Shown: positions 38,813 through 48,588, counted from the stretch's first letter. The stretch: DNA of 64,000 nucleotides from Qipengyuania sp. YIM B01966 (GCF_016461955.1 NZ_JADMNM010000009.1:1-64000), one strand, 5' to 3'. Numbers and translations are program-made. Notes: generated by a model from the sequence alone, not told the origin.

Positions 38813-40663
38813 ATGGACGACCGCGCCGCATCGCTTTCTCCCGATCCCGCCACCGAGCCTGACGACGCCGCCGCGCCGCCGCGCGCCGAAGAACCGCCCC
38901 GCGCAAAGTCGCTTGGCCCGCTGCGGATGGTCTGGCGCGAGGCGGCCAAATATCCGGCCCAGATCGCCATCGCGTTCCTCGCTCTGGTCGTCACTTCGAC
39001 CGCGATGCTGGCATTCCCGGCCGGGCTCAAACTGGTGGTTGATCGCGGCTTTGCCGAAGGCGGCGATCCGACCGATATCGGCCGCTGGTTCCGCTATCTG
39101 CTGGTGATCGTCGGCGTGCTGGGCCTCGGTACGGCGGTGCGGTTCTATTTCGTCAGCTGGCTGGGCGAACGCGTGGTCGCCGATGTGCGCGAACGGGTGC
39201 ACGAAAACCTGCTGCGGCTCGCCCCGGCCTTCTTCGAGGAAAACTCGCCCAAGGAGATATCTTCGCGGATGACCTCGGACACGGCGATTATCGAACAGGT
39301 GGTGGGGACCACCGTCTCGGTGGCGCTGCGAAATACCATCATGGCGGTGCTCGGCACGGCCTATCTGTTCTGGCTCGCGCCGCAATTGTCGGGGCTGCTG
39401 GTGATCGCCATCCCGGTGGTGATCGTGCCGATCTTCCTGTTTGGCCGCAAACTGCGCGATATCAGCCGCACCAGCCAGGACCGGGTGGCCGATGTCGGCG
39501 CGATGGTTGCCGAAGTGCTCGGTGCGATGAAGATCGTCCAGGCGTTCAACCAGGAGGCACGCGAGAAGCGCCGGTTCGCCCGCGCGGTCGAGGCGACCTT
39601 CGATACGGCCAGACGGCGCATCCTGATCCGCGCGATCATGACCGCGGTGGTGATTACGCTAATTTTCGGCTCGCTGACGCTGCTCATGTGGCGCGGCGCG
39701 GTGCTGGTGGTCAGCGGCGCGCTTACGGGGGGCACGATCATCGCCTTCGTGATCGCCACCGGGATCGTCGCCGGATCGTTCGGTGCGCTGACCGAGGTCT
39801 ATGGCGATCTGCTGCGCGGTGCGGGCGCGGCCAGCCGGCTTTACGAATTGCTGGACGAGCGGCCGACCATCGCCCCGCCGGCCCGCCCCGAACGCCTGCC
39901 CGAACCGCCGCGCGGCAGCCTGTCGTTCCGCAATGTCACCTTCCGTTATCCCACGCGGCCCGAAGCGCCCGCGCTGGTAGATTTCAGCCTCGAGGTCGAG
40001 CCGGGCGAGACGGTCGCCATTGTCGGCCCGTCGGGGGCGGGCAAATCGACCATCTTCCAGCTGGTCGAACGGTTTTACGACCCGCAGAGCGGGACCATTC
40101 GAATCGATGGAATCCCGCTGATATCGGCCGATCCGGCCGATATCCGCCGGCGCATCGCATTGGTGCCGCAGGACGGCGTGCTGTTCTCGGCCAATGCGCG
40201 CGACAATCTGCGCTATGGCCGCTGGGATGCGGACGATGCGGCGATCTGGGACGCAGCCCGCGCTGCCAACGCCGAGGGTTTCCTGCGCGACCTGCCGCAT
40301 GGGCTCGACACCTATCTCGGCGAAAGCGGGACGCGGCTGTCGGGCGGGCAACAGCAACGCCTGGCGATTGCCCGCGCTCTGCTCCGCGATGCGCCGATCC
40401 TGCTGCTCGACGAAGCGACCAGCGCGCTCGACGCGGAAAGCGAATTGCTGGTCCAGCAGGCGCTTGACCGGCTGATGGAAGGGCGCACCACGCTGGTCAT
40501 CGCGCACCGGCTCGCCACCGTGCGCGCCGCCGACCGGATCGTGGTGATGGATGGCGGGCGGATTGTCGAACAGGGCACGCATGGCGAATTGACCGCCGCC
40601 GGCGGCCTCTATGCCCGGCTCGCGGCGCTGCAGTTTGACGGGGGGCGGTTCGCAGCGGCGTAA
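38813..40663 (+). CDS. ABC transporter, fused permease/ATPase (MsbA-like exporter)
   Basis: Half-transporter with an N-terminal six-helix domain (about residues 45-330) and a C-terminal ATPase. Motifs: Walker A GPSGAGKSTIFQ, Q-loop ALVPQDGVLFS, signature LSGGQQQRLAIARAL, Walker B ILLLDEATSALDAES and H-loop LVIAHRLATV. The transmembrane domain has SKEISSRMTSD-like coupling sequence (SPKEISSRMTSDTAIIEQVV). A homodimer in the inner membrane is expected. The ATG at 38813 is chosen over 38783. It is divergent from phaZ across 147 bp, where I see no other feature. The substrate is unknown; lipid or drug export are the usual options. Confidence 0.9.
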   Translation: MDDRAASLSPDPATEPDDAAAPPRAEEPPRAKSLGPLRMVWREAAKYPAQIAIAFLALVVTSTAMLAFPAGLKLVVDRGFAEGGDPTDIGRWFRYLLVIVGVLGLGTAVRFYFVSWLGERVVADVRERVHENLLRLAPAFFEENSPKEISSRMTSDTAIIEQVVGTTVSVALRNTIMAVLGTAYLFWLAPQLSGLLVIAIPVVIVPIFLFGRKLRDISRTSQDRVADVGAMVAEVLGAMKIVQAFNQEAREKRRFARAVEATFDTARRRILIRAIMTAVVITLIFGSLTLLMWRGAVLVVSGALTGGTIIAFVIATGIVAGSFGALTEVYGDLLRGAGAASRLYELLDERPTIAPPARPERLPEPPRGSLSFRNVTFRYPTRPEAPALVDFSLEVEPGETVAIVGPSGAGKSTIFQLVERFYDPQSGTIRIDGIPLISADPADIRRRIALVPQDGVLFSANARDNLRYGRWDADDAAIWDAARAANAEGFLRDLPHGLDTYLGESGTRLSGGQQQRLAIARALLRDAPILLLDEATSALDAESELLVQQALDRLMEGRTTLVIAHRLATVRAADRIVVMDGGRIVEQGTHGELTAAGGLYARLAALQFDGGRFAAA

Positions 40664-40783
40664 ATCGCGGGGCAAGCCGCCCTATTCTACCAACGCCGTA
40701 TGCCACGCGACGTGCGTTGTCAGTGCCCGTACGCGCTGGGTTACAGTCGCTACGCGATGTTTTGACCCTGGGAATGGACTTTT

Positions 40784-42967
40784 ATGAAGATTTTGCTCGC
40801 CGCAGGAACCAGTCTCGCCGCGCTGATGATGGCCGCGCCGGCACTGGCGCAGGACGATGTTGCCGACGATGCGGCGCCGGCCATTGAGGAATTGGTCCAC
40901 GCGCAGGATGCTGCGCCGGCGGCCGCCGCCAGCCAGTTGCCGACGATGAGCTTCGGCACCTGGGGCTTCGACCCGGAATCGCTCGACCCAGCGATCGCGC
41001 CGGGGGATGATTTCTTCGCCTACGCCAACCGCAAATGGCTCGCCGCCAACCCGCTGCCGCCCGAATTCGCCCGGTTCGGCGCGTTCAACCTGCTGCGCGA
41101 GAAATCGACCGCTGACGTTCATGCGCTGGTCGACGAACTGCGCGCGACCAATCCGGCGCCCGGCACGCAGGCACGCCGGATCGTCGATGCCTATGAAGGC
41201 TTCCTCGACACCGCGGCGATCGAGGCCGCCGGCCTTGCCCCGGCGCAGCCGCATCTCGACCGGATCGCGCAGGCTACCACGCTCGACGCGCTGGCGGCCC
41301 TATGGGGCGAGGCAGGCTATCCCTCACCCGTGAGCGCCGGCGTCACGATCGACCAGAAGCAGCCCGATACCTACGCGGTCTATGTCGGGACAGGCGGGCT
41401 GGGGCTTCCCGACCGGCAATATTATCTCGATACCAGCGACAAGGGCCGCGCGATCCAGCAGCAATATCGCGACTACCTCGCTTTCCTGCTGGGCGAGGCG
41501 CGCTATGCCGACCCGCGCGCCGCGGCCGAGGCGGTTTATGCGCTCGAAGACCGGATTGCGCGCGAGATCGACTGGGACCGCGCGGTGCGCCGCAATCGCG
41601 ATCTCACCTACAATGCGCTGGCCCCGGCCGAATTGACCGCAATGGCAGGCAATTTCCCGCTGGCGCGGATGCTCGAGCAGGTTGGGCTGGCGGGCGCGCC
41701 CAAATTCGTCGTGCCGCTGGTCCCGCCGAGCGCCGAGGAAGCCCGTGCACTTGGACTGACTCAGACACAGCTGGCACAGATCGGACGCGGCACGCCGGGG
41801 ATGTTCGCGCTGCTGTCCGAAATGCCGGTGGCGACGCTACAGGCTTGGACCATCGCCCGCTTCCTGTCGGCCAACGCAGCGGTGCTGCCCGCCCGGTTCG
41901 ACGAGGCGCAATTCGCGCTTTACGGCAAGACGCTGCAGGGCACGCCCGAGCAGCGCCCGCGGTGGAAGCGCGCGATCGACGAGGTCGAAGGGCTGGTCGG
42001 CGAGCAGCTCGGCGAAGCCTATGCGGCGCGCTATTTCCCGGCGGCCAACAAGGCCGCGATGCAGGATCTGGTGGCCAATCTGCGGCGCGCGCTGGCGCTC
42101 AGCCTCGACGAGATCGACTGGATGAGCCCGGCGACCAAGCGCGAGGCAGCTGCCAAGCTGGACGCGTTTACGCCCAAAATCGGCTATCGCGACGACTTCG
42201 AAACCTATGACGGGCTGACCATCGCAGCCGGATCCCCGCTCGCTAACCGGTTGGCCAGCGCGCGCTGGAGCCTGGCCGACAATGTCACCAAACTGGGCCA
42301 GCCGATCGACCGCAGCGAATGGTTCATGCTGCCGCAGACGGTCAACGCCTATTACAACTCGACCATGAACGAGATCGTCTTCCCCGCGGCGATCCTGCAG
42401 CCGCCCTTCTTCAACATGACGGCCGATCCGGCGGTGAACTACGGGGCGATCGGCGGGGTCATTGGCCACGAGATCGGCCACGGCTTCGACGATCAGGGCT
42501 CGAAATCCGACGGCACGGGGATGCTGCGCAACTGGTGGTCCGATGCCGACCGCGGGGCGTTCGATGCCCGCGGCAACGCTCTGGTCGAACAGTACAATGC
42601 CTATTGCCCGCTCGACGATGGCAAGACCTGCGTCAATGGCCGCCTGACGCTTGGCGAGAATATCGGCGATCTTGGCGGACTCAGCCTCGCCTATCGGGCC
42701 TATCGTCTTTCGTTGAACGGGGCAGAAGCGCCAGTGATTGACGGGCTGACAGGTGACCAGCGGTTCTTCCTGGCCTGGGCACAGGTATGGCGCTCGGCGC
42801 AGCGCGAAGGTTCGGCCCGCCAGCGGTTGTTGACCGACCCGCACAGCCCCGAGGAATTCCGCGTGAATGGTGTCGTGCGCAACATGGACGCCTGGTACCG
42901 TGCGTTCAATGTGACACCCGACCATGCGCTCTATCTGCCGCCCGAAAAGCGCATCACGATCTGGTGA
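40784..42967 (+). CDS. M13 family metallopeptidase (PepO/neprilysin-like), exported
   Basis: Zinc endopeptidase with a Sec signal peptide (ILLAAGTSLAALMMAAPALA), so it should act in the periplasm. The zinc site is intact: GHEIGHGFDDQG (HExxH, about residue 562) and the third ligand in LGENIGDLGGLSLAY (about 625), with the substrate-binding NAYYNSTMNEIVFPAAILQP upstream. The N-terminal PGDDFFAYANRKWLAANPLP is a family hallmark, and the C-terminus ends PDHALYLPPEKRITIW. Length 727, as expected. It likely degrades oligopeptides. It stands alone, with uppP 79 bp downstream. Confidence 0.93.
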   Translation: MKILLAAGTSLAALMMAAPALAQDDVADDAAPAIEELVHAQDAAPAAAASQLPTMSFGTWGFDPESLDPAIAPGDDFFAYANRKWLAANPLPPEFARFGAFNLLREKSTADVHALVDELRATNPAPGTQARRIVDAYEGFLDTAAIEAAGLAPAQPHLDRIAQATTLDALAALWGEAGYPSPVSAGVTIDQKQPDTYAVYVGTGGLGLPDRQYYLDTSDKGRAIQQQYRDYLAFLLGEARYADPRAAAEAVYALEDRIAREIDWDRAVRRNRDLTYNALAPAELTAMAGNFPLARMLEQVGLAGAPKFVVPLVPPSAEEARALGLTQTQLAQIGRGTPGMFALLSEMPVATLQAWTIARFLSANAAVLPARFDEAQFALYGKTLQGTPEQRPRWKRAIDEVEGLVGEQLGEAYAARYFPAANKAAMQDLVANLRRALALSLDEIDWMSPATKREAAAKLDAFTPKIGYRDDFETYDGLTIAAGSPLANRLASARWSLADNVTKLGQPIDRSEWFMLPQTVNAYYNSTMNEIVFPAAILQPPFFNMTADPAVNYGAIGGVIGHEIGHGFDDQGSKSDGTGMLRNWWSDADRGAFDARGNALVEQYNAYCPLDDGKTCVNGRLTLGENIGDLGGLSLAYRAYRLSLNGAEAPVIDGLTGDQRFFLAWAQVWRSAQREGSARQRLLTDPHSPEEFRVNGVVRNMDAWYRAFNVTPDHALYLPPEKRITIW

Positions 42968-43046
42968 CATTTTCGGTGGCCGGGCGGCGTACGCTGCCCG
43001 CCCATTGGCTTGACTAGGCGGCGCTCCCCGCCGAGGGAGCGCTGCC

Positions 43047-43859
43047 ATGAACCTCACGCTGACAGCGATCCTCCTCGGCATTGTCGAGGGGGTAACCGAA
43101 TTCCTGCCGGTATCCTCGACCGGCCACCTGATCCTCGCCAGCGAGCTTCTGGGCTACGATGCCGCGCAATGGGCGATGTTCAACGTCGTCATCCAGCTCG
43201 GTGCGATCCTGGCCGTGGTCTATCAATACTGGCCGACGATTTGGCAGGCCGGTCTCGGCGTCTTGCGGCTGGAAAGCGAAGGGCTGCGCTTTGCCCGCAA
43301 TATCCTCGTCGCGTTCATCCCCTCGGCGGTACTCGGGCTGGCGCTCAAGGATTATATCGACATCATGCTGGGCAGCCCCGAGCTGGTCGCCTGGGCACTG
43401 ATCATCGGCGGGATGGCGATCATCGGCATCGAAAAGGTCGTCAATCCGCAAGGTGACATCGGCGTCGCACAGCTACCTTTAAAACAGGTGATCGGTGTCG
43501 GGTTGGCGCAGTGTCTGGCGATGATCCCGGGGGTCAGCCGCTCCGGCGCGACGATCATGGGTGCGCTTGCAATGGGAATCAATCGCAAGACGGCAGCCGA
43601 GTTCTCGTTCTTCCTCGCCATTCCGACGATGATCGGCGCAACAACGCTGGAACTGATCCAGAAGGGGGATCAGCTTACCTCCGGTGCGATGACGGTGGGC
43701 TGGCGAGAGATCGCCATCGGCTTCGTGGTGAGCTTTGTCGTCGCGCTGGTGGTGATCCGCGCCTTTGTCGCCTTTGTCAGCCGGCGCGGCTTTGCGCCCT
43801 TTGGCTGGTACCGCATCGTCGCCGGCACGGTCGCGCTGATCTGGCTCGGAACACGGTAG
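43047..43859 (+). CDS. uppP: Undecaprenyl-diphosphate phosphatase
   Basis: Polytopic inner-membrane enzyme that dephosphorylates undecaprenyl diphosphate so the lipid carrier can be reused for peptidoglycan and O-antigen synthesis; extra copies give bacitracin tolerance in other bacteria. Both BacA/UppP signatures are present: GIVEGVTEFLPVSSTGHLIL (residues about 10-29) and MIPGVSRSGATIMGAL. Length 270 and about eight hydrophobic segments fit. GAGGGAG lies shortly before the ATG. Confidence 0.95.
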   Translation: MNLTLTAILLGIVEGVTEFLPVSSTGHLILASELLGYDAAQWAMFNVVIQLGAILAVVYQYWPTIWQAGLGVLRLESEGLRFARNILVAFIPSAVLGLALKDYIDIMLGSPELVAWALIIGGMAIIGIEKVVNPQGDIGVAQLPLKQVIGVGLAQCLAMIPGVSRSGATIMGALAMGINRKTAAEFSFFLAIPTMIGATTLELIQKGDQLTSGAMTVGWREIAIGFVVSFVVALVVIRAFVAFVSRRGFAPFGWYRIVAGTVALIWLGTR

Positions 43860-43963
43860 CCGAGCGGGCTCGCCCGGGCCTGCCCCCTTTTTGCCACTTT
43901 TTTGTTATGCAGCCGCCAGAGCGGTGCTATAGCGGCCTCCCATCCTTCAAGGGGACGTTACTT

Positions 43964-44263
43964 ATGAAGACCATTTTCAAGACCGCCATGGTTGCTTCGG
44001 TTGCCGCGATGAGCCTCGGCCTCGCCGCTTGCGACAGCGCCGCCGAAAACGCTGCCGAAGATCAGGCGCAGGACGTGCGTGAAGCTGGCGACGCTCAGGC
44101 TGACCAGATGGAAGCCAACGCCGAAGCCGTGCGTGACGCCGGTGGTTCGGAAGCGACCGCTGACACGCTGGAAGACAAGGCCGACGTGGTTGAAGAAAAC
44201 GCCGACACCAAGGCTGACGCCATGGAAGACGCGGCTGACAACATGGACGCCGCTCCGGAATAA
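43964..44263 (+). CDS. Small acidic lipoprotein, Ala/Asp/Glu-rich
   Basis: 99 residues. A lipoprotein signal peptide (FKTAMVASVAAMSLGLAAC) leads into a highly charged, Ala-rich mature part (QDVREAGDAQADQMEANAEA) with repeated DAG/NAE/ADT units and no aromatic residues, probably a coiled coil or extended helix reaching into the periplasm. AAGGGGA precedes the ATG at 43964. A possible extended -10 box (TGCTATAGC near 43925) and a clear terminator bracket it, so it should be a single-gene transcript. Such lipoproteins are common in sphingomonads; the role is unknown. Confidence 0.75.
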   Translation: MKTIFKTAMVASVAAMSLGLAACDSAAENAAEDQAQDVREAGDAQADQMEANAEAVRDAGGSEATADTLEDKADVVEENADTKADAMEDAADNMDAAPE

Positions 44264-44282
44264 TCCGCAAGGATTGATCAGA

Positions 44283-44317
44283 AAGGCCGGCCTCGGGAGA
44301 CTGGGGCCGGCTTTTTT
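44283..44317 (+). terminator. Rho-independent terminator after the small lipoprotein gene
   Basis: GGCCGGCCTC and GGGGCCGGC form a GC-rich stem followed by CTTTTTT, 20 bp after the lipoprotein stop and just before the convergent phhA gene. On the other strand the sequence AAAAAAGCCGGCC could serve phhA weakly. Confidence 0.8.
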
Positions 44318-44323
44318 GTGTTC

Positions 44324-45265
44324 TCAGACGGGTGAGGCGCCTGACCCTCGCCCGCCGCGCAGCAGATATTCCTGCGTGCCCCGATGCAGCACGTTATCTA
44401 CGTCGATCACCGCCGAATTGGCGTAAGTGAAAGCCGGTGGCAGGCTGCGATAAAGCCGGTCGAAATCGCGCTCGACCGTCTGGCGGTAAAGATCGGCGAA
44501 GCTGTCGATGACGAAATAGGTCGGCTGCAGGTCACTGATCACGTAATCGGTCCGCATCACGCGGTCGACATTGAGCATGATCCGGTTGGGGCTGGCTGCT
44601 TCGGTCGCGAAGACTACCTCGGTCGGCCCTGATAGAATCCCCGCGCCATAAGCGCGCACATCGCCCTCACCCTCGAGGATGAGTCCGAATTCGACGGTGT
44701 ACCAGTACAAGGCCCCGAGCGCTTTCAGCCGGTTGTAGCGCATCGCCTTCCACCCGGCGCGGCCATATTCTTGCATGTAATCGGCATAGACCGGGTCGGC
44801 CAGCATCGGCACATGGCCGAACACATCGTGGAACACGTCGGGCTCCTGGATGTAATCGAATGTCTCGCGGGTGCGGATGAAATTGCCCGCGGGGAAGCGC
44901 CGATTGGCGAGGTGCCAGAAGAACACGTGATCGGGGATCAGCATCGGCACCGGCACCACGCTCCAGCCCGTCAAGGCACCCAGTTCCTCGCTCAACCGGC
45001 CGAATTCGGGAATCCCGCCGCGCCCCAGATCGAGCCGCTCCAGCCCTGCCATGAAAGCGCTTGCCGCGCGGCCGGGCAGCACCTCCATCTGGCGGGCGAA
45101 CAAATCATCCCAGATGCGGTGATCTTCTGCGCTATAGGTGGCCTGAGCGGGCTCCAGCCAGTCATCGCCGAGATGTGCCGGCTTTTGCAGCGGGGCAGTG
45201 AACACCTCGGGCGGCAGATCGGGCAGGGCGGCAAAATCGCTGTTCGGTTCGAGGACGGTGGCCAT
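44324..45265 (-). CDS. phhA: Phenylalanine 4-monooxygenase
   Basis: Pterin-dependent hydroxylase converting phenylalanine to tyrosine. The iron ligands are the two histidines of PDVFHDVFGHVPMLADPVYA and the glutamate in LYWYTVEFGLILEGEGD, the 2-His-1-Glu triad of aromatic amino-acid hydroxylases. Pterin-contact sequence FFWHLANRRFPAGNFIRT precedes them. At 313 residues it is the single-domain bacterial form with no regulatory ACT domain. No pterin-4a-carbinolamine dehydratase (phhB) is adjacent. Confidence 0.94.
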   Translation of the reverse strand: MATVLEPNSDFAALPDLPPEVFTAPLQKPAHLGDDWLEPAQATYSAEDHRIWDDLFARQMEVLPGRAASAFMAGLERLDLGRGGIPEFGRLSEELGALTGWSVVPVPMLIPDHVFFWHLANRRFPAGNFIRTRETFDYIQEPDVFHDVFGHVPMLADPVYADYMQEYGRAGWKAMRYNRLKALGALYWYTVEFGLILEGEGDVRAYGAGILSGPTEVVFATEAASPNRIMLNVDRVMRTDYVISDLQPTYFVIDSFADLYRQTVERDFDRLYRSLPPAFTYANSAVIDVDNVLHRGTQEYLLRGGRGSGASPV

Positions 45266-45294
45266 GCCCGCAACCTAGCAGCGGCCCGGCCCGC

Positions 45295-46536
45295 TTACAA
45301 ACGCGGGGCGCTGCCTTCGTCGCTGGTCGCGACAATGCCACGCGCGATGAGCTCACCAATCGCCGCGTCGGACAGGCCGAGACGATCGGCAAGCACCTCC
45401 TCGCTATGCTGGCCGAGGAACGGGGCCGGTCGCGGTGCGCCGGCGGGCTCGCCCGGTATGGCGGCGAAGGATCGCGGCGCGGGGTAGTCGAACCCGCTGG
45501 GATTACCCTTGGTCAGCGCAAACAGCGGGTTCTCCGTCACCAGCGCGGGATCGCGCGCCGCCTCATACGCGGTGCGATAGCGTTCATAGGTCGCGCCAGC
45601 CGCCGCGAGGCGCGTGGACAGTTCGGCGTAATCCGAGTTGCTGGCAGCGTCCTGCAGAATGGCAAACAGCGCCTCGCGGTGCGTGAAGCGGTTGCGGTCG
45701 CTAGTGGTGAAGCTGACCCCGGTGCGGGTTTCGAGCGCAGCAATGTCTTGCGCGACACCGAGCGCCTCGATCAATCCACGCCATTGCTTGGCGGTCAGCG
45801 CGGCGACCATGAAGCGCACCCCATCGCGGCTGGTGAAATCGCGCCCCAGTGCCCCCCATATGGCGTTGCCGAGCCGTTCGCGATCACTGCCCCGATAGAG
45901 CATTTCGGCCATCGCCCCGCTGTTGGCAAAGGTGCCGAGCGCGACATCGCCCAGCGGCACGCGCAGTTCGATGCCTTCGCCGGTCAGGTCACGCTGGCGC
46001 AGCGCCGCCAGCAGCGCGAAGGCGCAATAGGCGCCGGTGATGAAGTCCCAGGCGGGGAGCACCTGGTTGACCGGCGGGGCAGTGGCCGCGTCCCATTCGG
46101 CCGGGCCGGTCATCAGCGGATAGCCGGTGGCGGCATTGACGGTGAAATCCATCGCCTGGCGCCCGTCATGCCAGCCCATTATCCGCACGGAAACGAGGTC
46201 GGGCCGCTCTTGCGCGATAGCCTCGTGCGACAGGAAGCTGCCCGCCGGGAGGTTGGTAATCAGCTGCCCCGTCTGCCGCACCAGTTCGACCAGCAATTCG
46301 CGCCCCTCGGCCCCCGCCAGATCGAGCGCGACGCTTTTCTTCGCGCGGTTGAGGTTCTCCCACGACAGCGAGCGCCCTTCGGCCGTTTGCATATAGCGAT
46401 CATAGTCGAGCCCGCCGCCGATCTGGTCGACCCGGATGACCTCAGCGCCCATCTGCGCGCAATAGAGCCCCGCCGTGGGGGATGCGACGAAGCTTGAAAC
46501 CTCGATGATGCCGAGGCCGGCGAGGAGGTTGTACAT
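45295..46536 (-). CDS. CaiB/BaiF family (class III) CoA-transferase
   Basis: Family III CoA-transferase or acyl-CoA racemase. The N-terminal LAGLGIIEVSSFVASPTAGL, GAEVIRVDQIGGGLDYDRYM and NLNRAKKSVALDLAGAEGRE are characteristic; in this family an Asp is the catalytic residue and it should lie near GSVSV/DLVSV, which I cannot fix exactly. The ATG at 46536 starts at conserved sequence and yields 413 residues; the frame reading back to 46704 runs inside the acyl-CoA dehydrogenase gene. It lies 16 bp downstream of that gene, so the two probably form a catabolic pair. Confidence 0.9.
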   Translation of the reverse strand: MYNLLAGLGIIEVSSFVASPTAGLYCAQMGAEVIRVDQIGGGLDYDRYMQTAEGRSLSWENLNRAKKSVALDLAGAEGRELLVELVRQTGQLITNLPAGSFLSHEAIAQERPDLVSVRIMGWHDGRQAMDFTVNAATGYPLMTGPAEWDAATAPPVNQVLPAWDFITGAYCAFALLAALRQRDLTGEGIELRVPLGDVALGTFANSGAMAEMLYRGSDRERLGNAIWGALGRDFTSRDGVRFMVAALTAKQWRGLIEALGVAQDIAALETRTGVSFTTSDRNRFTHREALFAILQDAASNSDYAELSTRLAAAGATYERYRTAYEAARDPALVTENPLFALTKGNPSGFDYPAPRSFAAIPGEPAGAPRPAPFLGQHSEEVLADRLGLSDAAIGELIARGIVATSDEGSAPRL

Positions 46537-46552
46537 CGCGCCCGCCGACCGG

Positions 46553-47731
46553 TCAGCCCTGCGCCCCGGCGGCGAACTGGCGCAGCATCGCCTTGGCGAT
46601 GACCAGCTGCATGATTTGGGTGGTGCCTTCGTAAATGCGGTAGATGCGGCTGTCGCGGAAGAAGCGCTCGGCCTCGTACTCCGCCAGATAACCCGCCCCA
46701 CCATGGATCTGGACGCAGCGATCCGCCACGCGGCCGCACATTTCGGAGGCGAACATCTTGGCGCTGGCGGCCTTCAGCAGCACCGCCTCGCCCGCATCCG
46801 CGCGCGCGCAGGCATCGCGGATCATGCATTCGGCGGCGTAAATCTCCGCCTCGCTATCGGCCAGCATCGCCTGCACCAGCTGGAAATTGGCGATCGGCTC
46901 GCCAAATGCCTTGCGCTCGGAGGCGTAGCGGATGGCCGTGTCGAGGATGCGGCGGGCATAGCCCGCGCTCGCCGCAGCGACCGACAGGCGGCCATTATCG
47001 AGGCTCTGCATCGCGGTGGCAAAACCGCGCCCTTCCTCGCCGCCGAGCAGGGCATCGCCCGGCACCTTGACCTCGTCGAGATAGATGTCGGCGATCTGGC
47101 TGCCTTCCTGGCCCATCTTCTTGTCGGGCTTGCCGACGCTGACGCCCGCCGTCTCCATATCGACCAGAAAGGCCGAGACATGGGCGTTGCGCGGCAGCGC
47201 CTCTTTCTCGGTGCGGGCCATGATCAGCCCGAGCTTCGCGAACGGGGCATTGGTGATGTACCGCTTCGAGCCCGAAAGGACATAGCCATTGCCTTCGCGC
47301 CGCGCGGTCGTCTGCATCGCCGCGCTGTCCGAGCCCGAGCCCGGTTCGGTGAGGCCGAAACAGGCAATCTCGCCAGCCGCCAGCCGGGGAAGCCATTCGC
47401 GCTTTTGTTCTTCGGTTCCTGAATTCTTGATCGCCGAGCAGACCATGCCGAGATTGATCGAGGTGATCGAGCGATAGGCCGGCAGCGCATAGGACAGGAC
47501 GCGGATCGTCTCGACATACTGGCTGATATTCATGCCCGCGCCGCCATATTCTTCGGGCATGGTCAGGCCGAACAGCCCCATCTCGCGCATTTCCGCCATG
47601 ATGTCGGCGGGGATTTCATTGGCCGCGATGACCTGCGGTTCTGCCGGGATCAGCCGTTCGCGGACATAGCGGTTCAGCTGGTCGATGAACTGGTCGAAGA
47701 TTTCGGGGTCCATCCCGGTAGCCATGGTCAT
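46553..47731 (-). CDS. Acyl-CoA dehydrogenase
   Basis: FAD enzyme introducing the 2,3-double bond into acyl-CoA. The 392-residue protein has EYGGAGMNISQYVETI, the FAD-binding CFGLTEPGSGSDSAAMQTTA, ISNAPFAK-type sequence (YITNAPFAKLGLIMARTE), the CoA-contact RKAFGEPIANFQLVQAMLAD, and the catalytic glutamate in FFRDSRIYRIYEGTTQIMQL. It is followed at 16 bp by the CoA-transferase gene and preceded at 12 bp by a small lipoprotein gene. Substrate range (straight or branched chain) is not evident. Confidence 0.93.
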   Translation of the reverse strand: MTMATGMDPEIFDQFIDQLNRYVRERLIPAEPQVIAANEIPADIMAEMREMGLFGLTMPEEYGGAGMNISQYVETIRVLSYALPAYRSITSINLGMVCSAIKNSGTEEQKREWLPRLAAGEIACFGLTEPGSGSDSAAMQTTARREGNGYVLSGSKRYITNAPFAKLGLIMARTEKEALPRNAHVSAFLVDMETAGVSVGKPDKKMGQEGSQIADIYLDEVKVPGDALLGGEEGRGFATAMQSLDNGRLSVAAASAGYARRILDTAIRYASERKAFGEPIANFQLVQAMLADSEAEIYAAECMIRDACARADAGEAVLLKAASAKMFASEMCGRVADRCVQIHGGAGYLAEYEAERFFRDSRIYRIYEGTTQIMQLVIAKAMLRQFAAGAQG

Positions 47732-47743
47732 GCGGAAAGTCCT

Positions 47744-47974
47744 TTACTGGCGAGATTCAGGGGATTCTTCGATCGGCTGCGTGCCGATTGCAGGCGATGC
47801 GGCGCCGGGCATCGGGCCGCGGCGCTCTTCGATGCGGGCGGCGGCCCGGTCGAGCGCGCGAGCATCGCCAACGGTGACGCCTCCGGGACCGGGATCGTTA
47901 TCGGCCTGCCCGCACGCGCCCAGAAGGCAGGCGGCCAGCGGTGGCAACAGCAGGGCAGAGATCGACCGGACCAT
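47744..47974 (-). CDS. Small lipoprotein of unknown function
   Basis: About 76 residues from the ATG at 47974. A lipoprotein signal peptide (ISALLLPPLAACLLGAC) is followed by a short, polar mature part (GQADNDPGPGGVTVGDARAL, DRAAARIEERRGPM). The open frame extends upstream to 48052, but the signal peptide makes 47974 the natural start. It lies 12 bp upstream of the acyl-CoA dehydrogenase gene and could be co-transcribed with it. Unrecognised family. Confidence 0.7.
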   Translation of the reverse strand: MVRSISALLLPPLAACLLGACGQADNDPGPGGVTVGDARALDRAAARIEERRGPMPGAASPAIGTQPIEESPESRQ

Positions 47975-48091
47975 CCCCGCACCATAATCAAGCGCAGGCA
48001 AAGGAAAAGCGGGCGAATCGCCTGCGCGATCGCCCGCTTTGCCTGTGACCATGCGTGACCCTACGGCATTGCCGGAAAGGGCCGGGGCGAT

Positions 48092-48451
48092 TTATTCGGT
48101 CGCCGCTTCCGCCGCATTGGTCGCCGCTTCGGCCGCGTTGGCGGCAGCCTGGGCGCGGGCAGCAACGTCCTGCGCGTTCTGCGCCGCTTGCTCGGCGGTC
48201 GCCGTGGCCGAAGCGGCCGGTGCCGGGCTGGTCGTCGTCGCGGCAGGAGCCGTAGCGCCTGTCGTCGCCGTTGTGGTGGTCGCCGCGGTGCCTTCGACCG
48301 GCAGCGCCTCGGTCTGGCTCAGTGCTTCGTCGGCCGGCATCTCGACCGTATCGGCGACCGCTTCCTCCGAAGCGTTGTCGGCGCTGCCGCAGGCGGACAG
48401 GGCCAGCAGCGCAGCGGCGGGGAGGGCGAGGCGGGCAAGGGTCTTCATCAT
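48092..48451 (-). CDS. Ala/Thr-rich lipoprotein of unknown function
   Basis: About 119 residues from the ATG at 48451, with a GGAG-type ribosome site. A signal peptide with lipobox (LARLALPAAALLALSAC) precedes a low-complexity mature region rich in Ala, Thr and Glu (TATTTTATTGATAPAATTTS, AAEAATNAAEAATE) with no aromatic residues, probably flexible or coiled. It is separated from the preceding small lipoprotein gene by 118 bp and is divergent from recQ. Likely envelope protein; role unknown. Confidence 0.7.
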   Translation of the reverse strand: MMKTLARLALPAAALLALSACGSADNASEEAVADTVEMPADEALSQTEALPVEGTAATTTTATTGATAPAATTTSPAPAASATATAEQAAQNAQDVAARAQAAANAAEAATNAAEAATE

Positions 48452-48588
48452 CAGGTCTCCGTCAGGCGGTGCGGCCCGGTGCCGCCACCGCATGGCCGCG
48501 ATGTATCGCGCCCTGCGCGCTGCGGCAAACGGGTACATCGGCGCGATGCACCATTCCGTTTGTCCGGCAGGGCTGCCAAAGCAGCCTG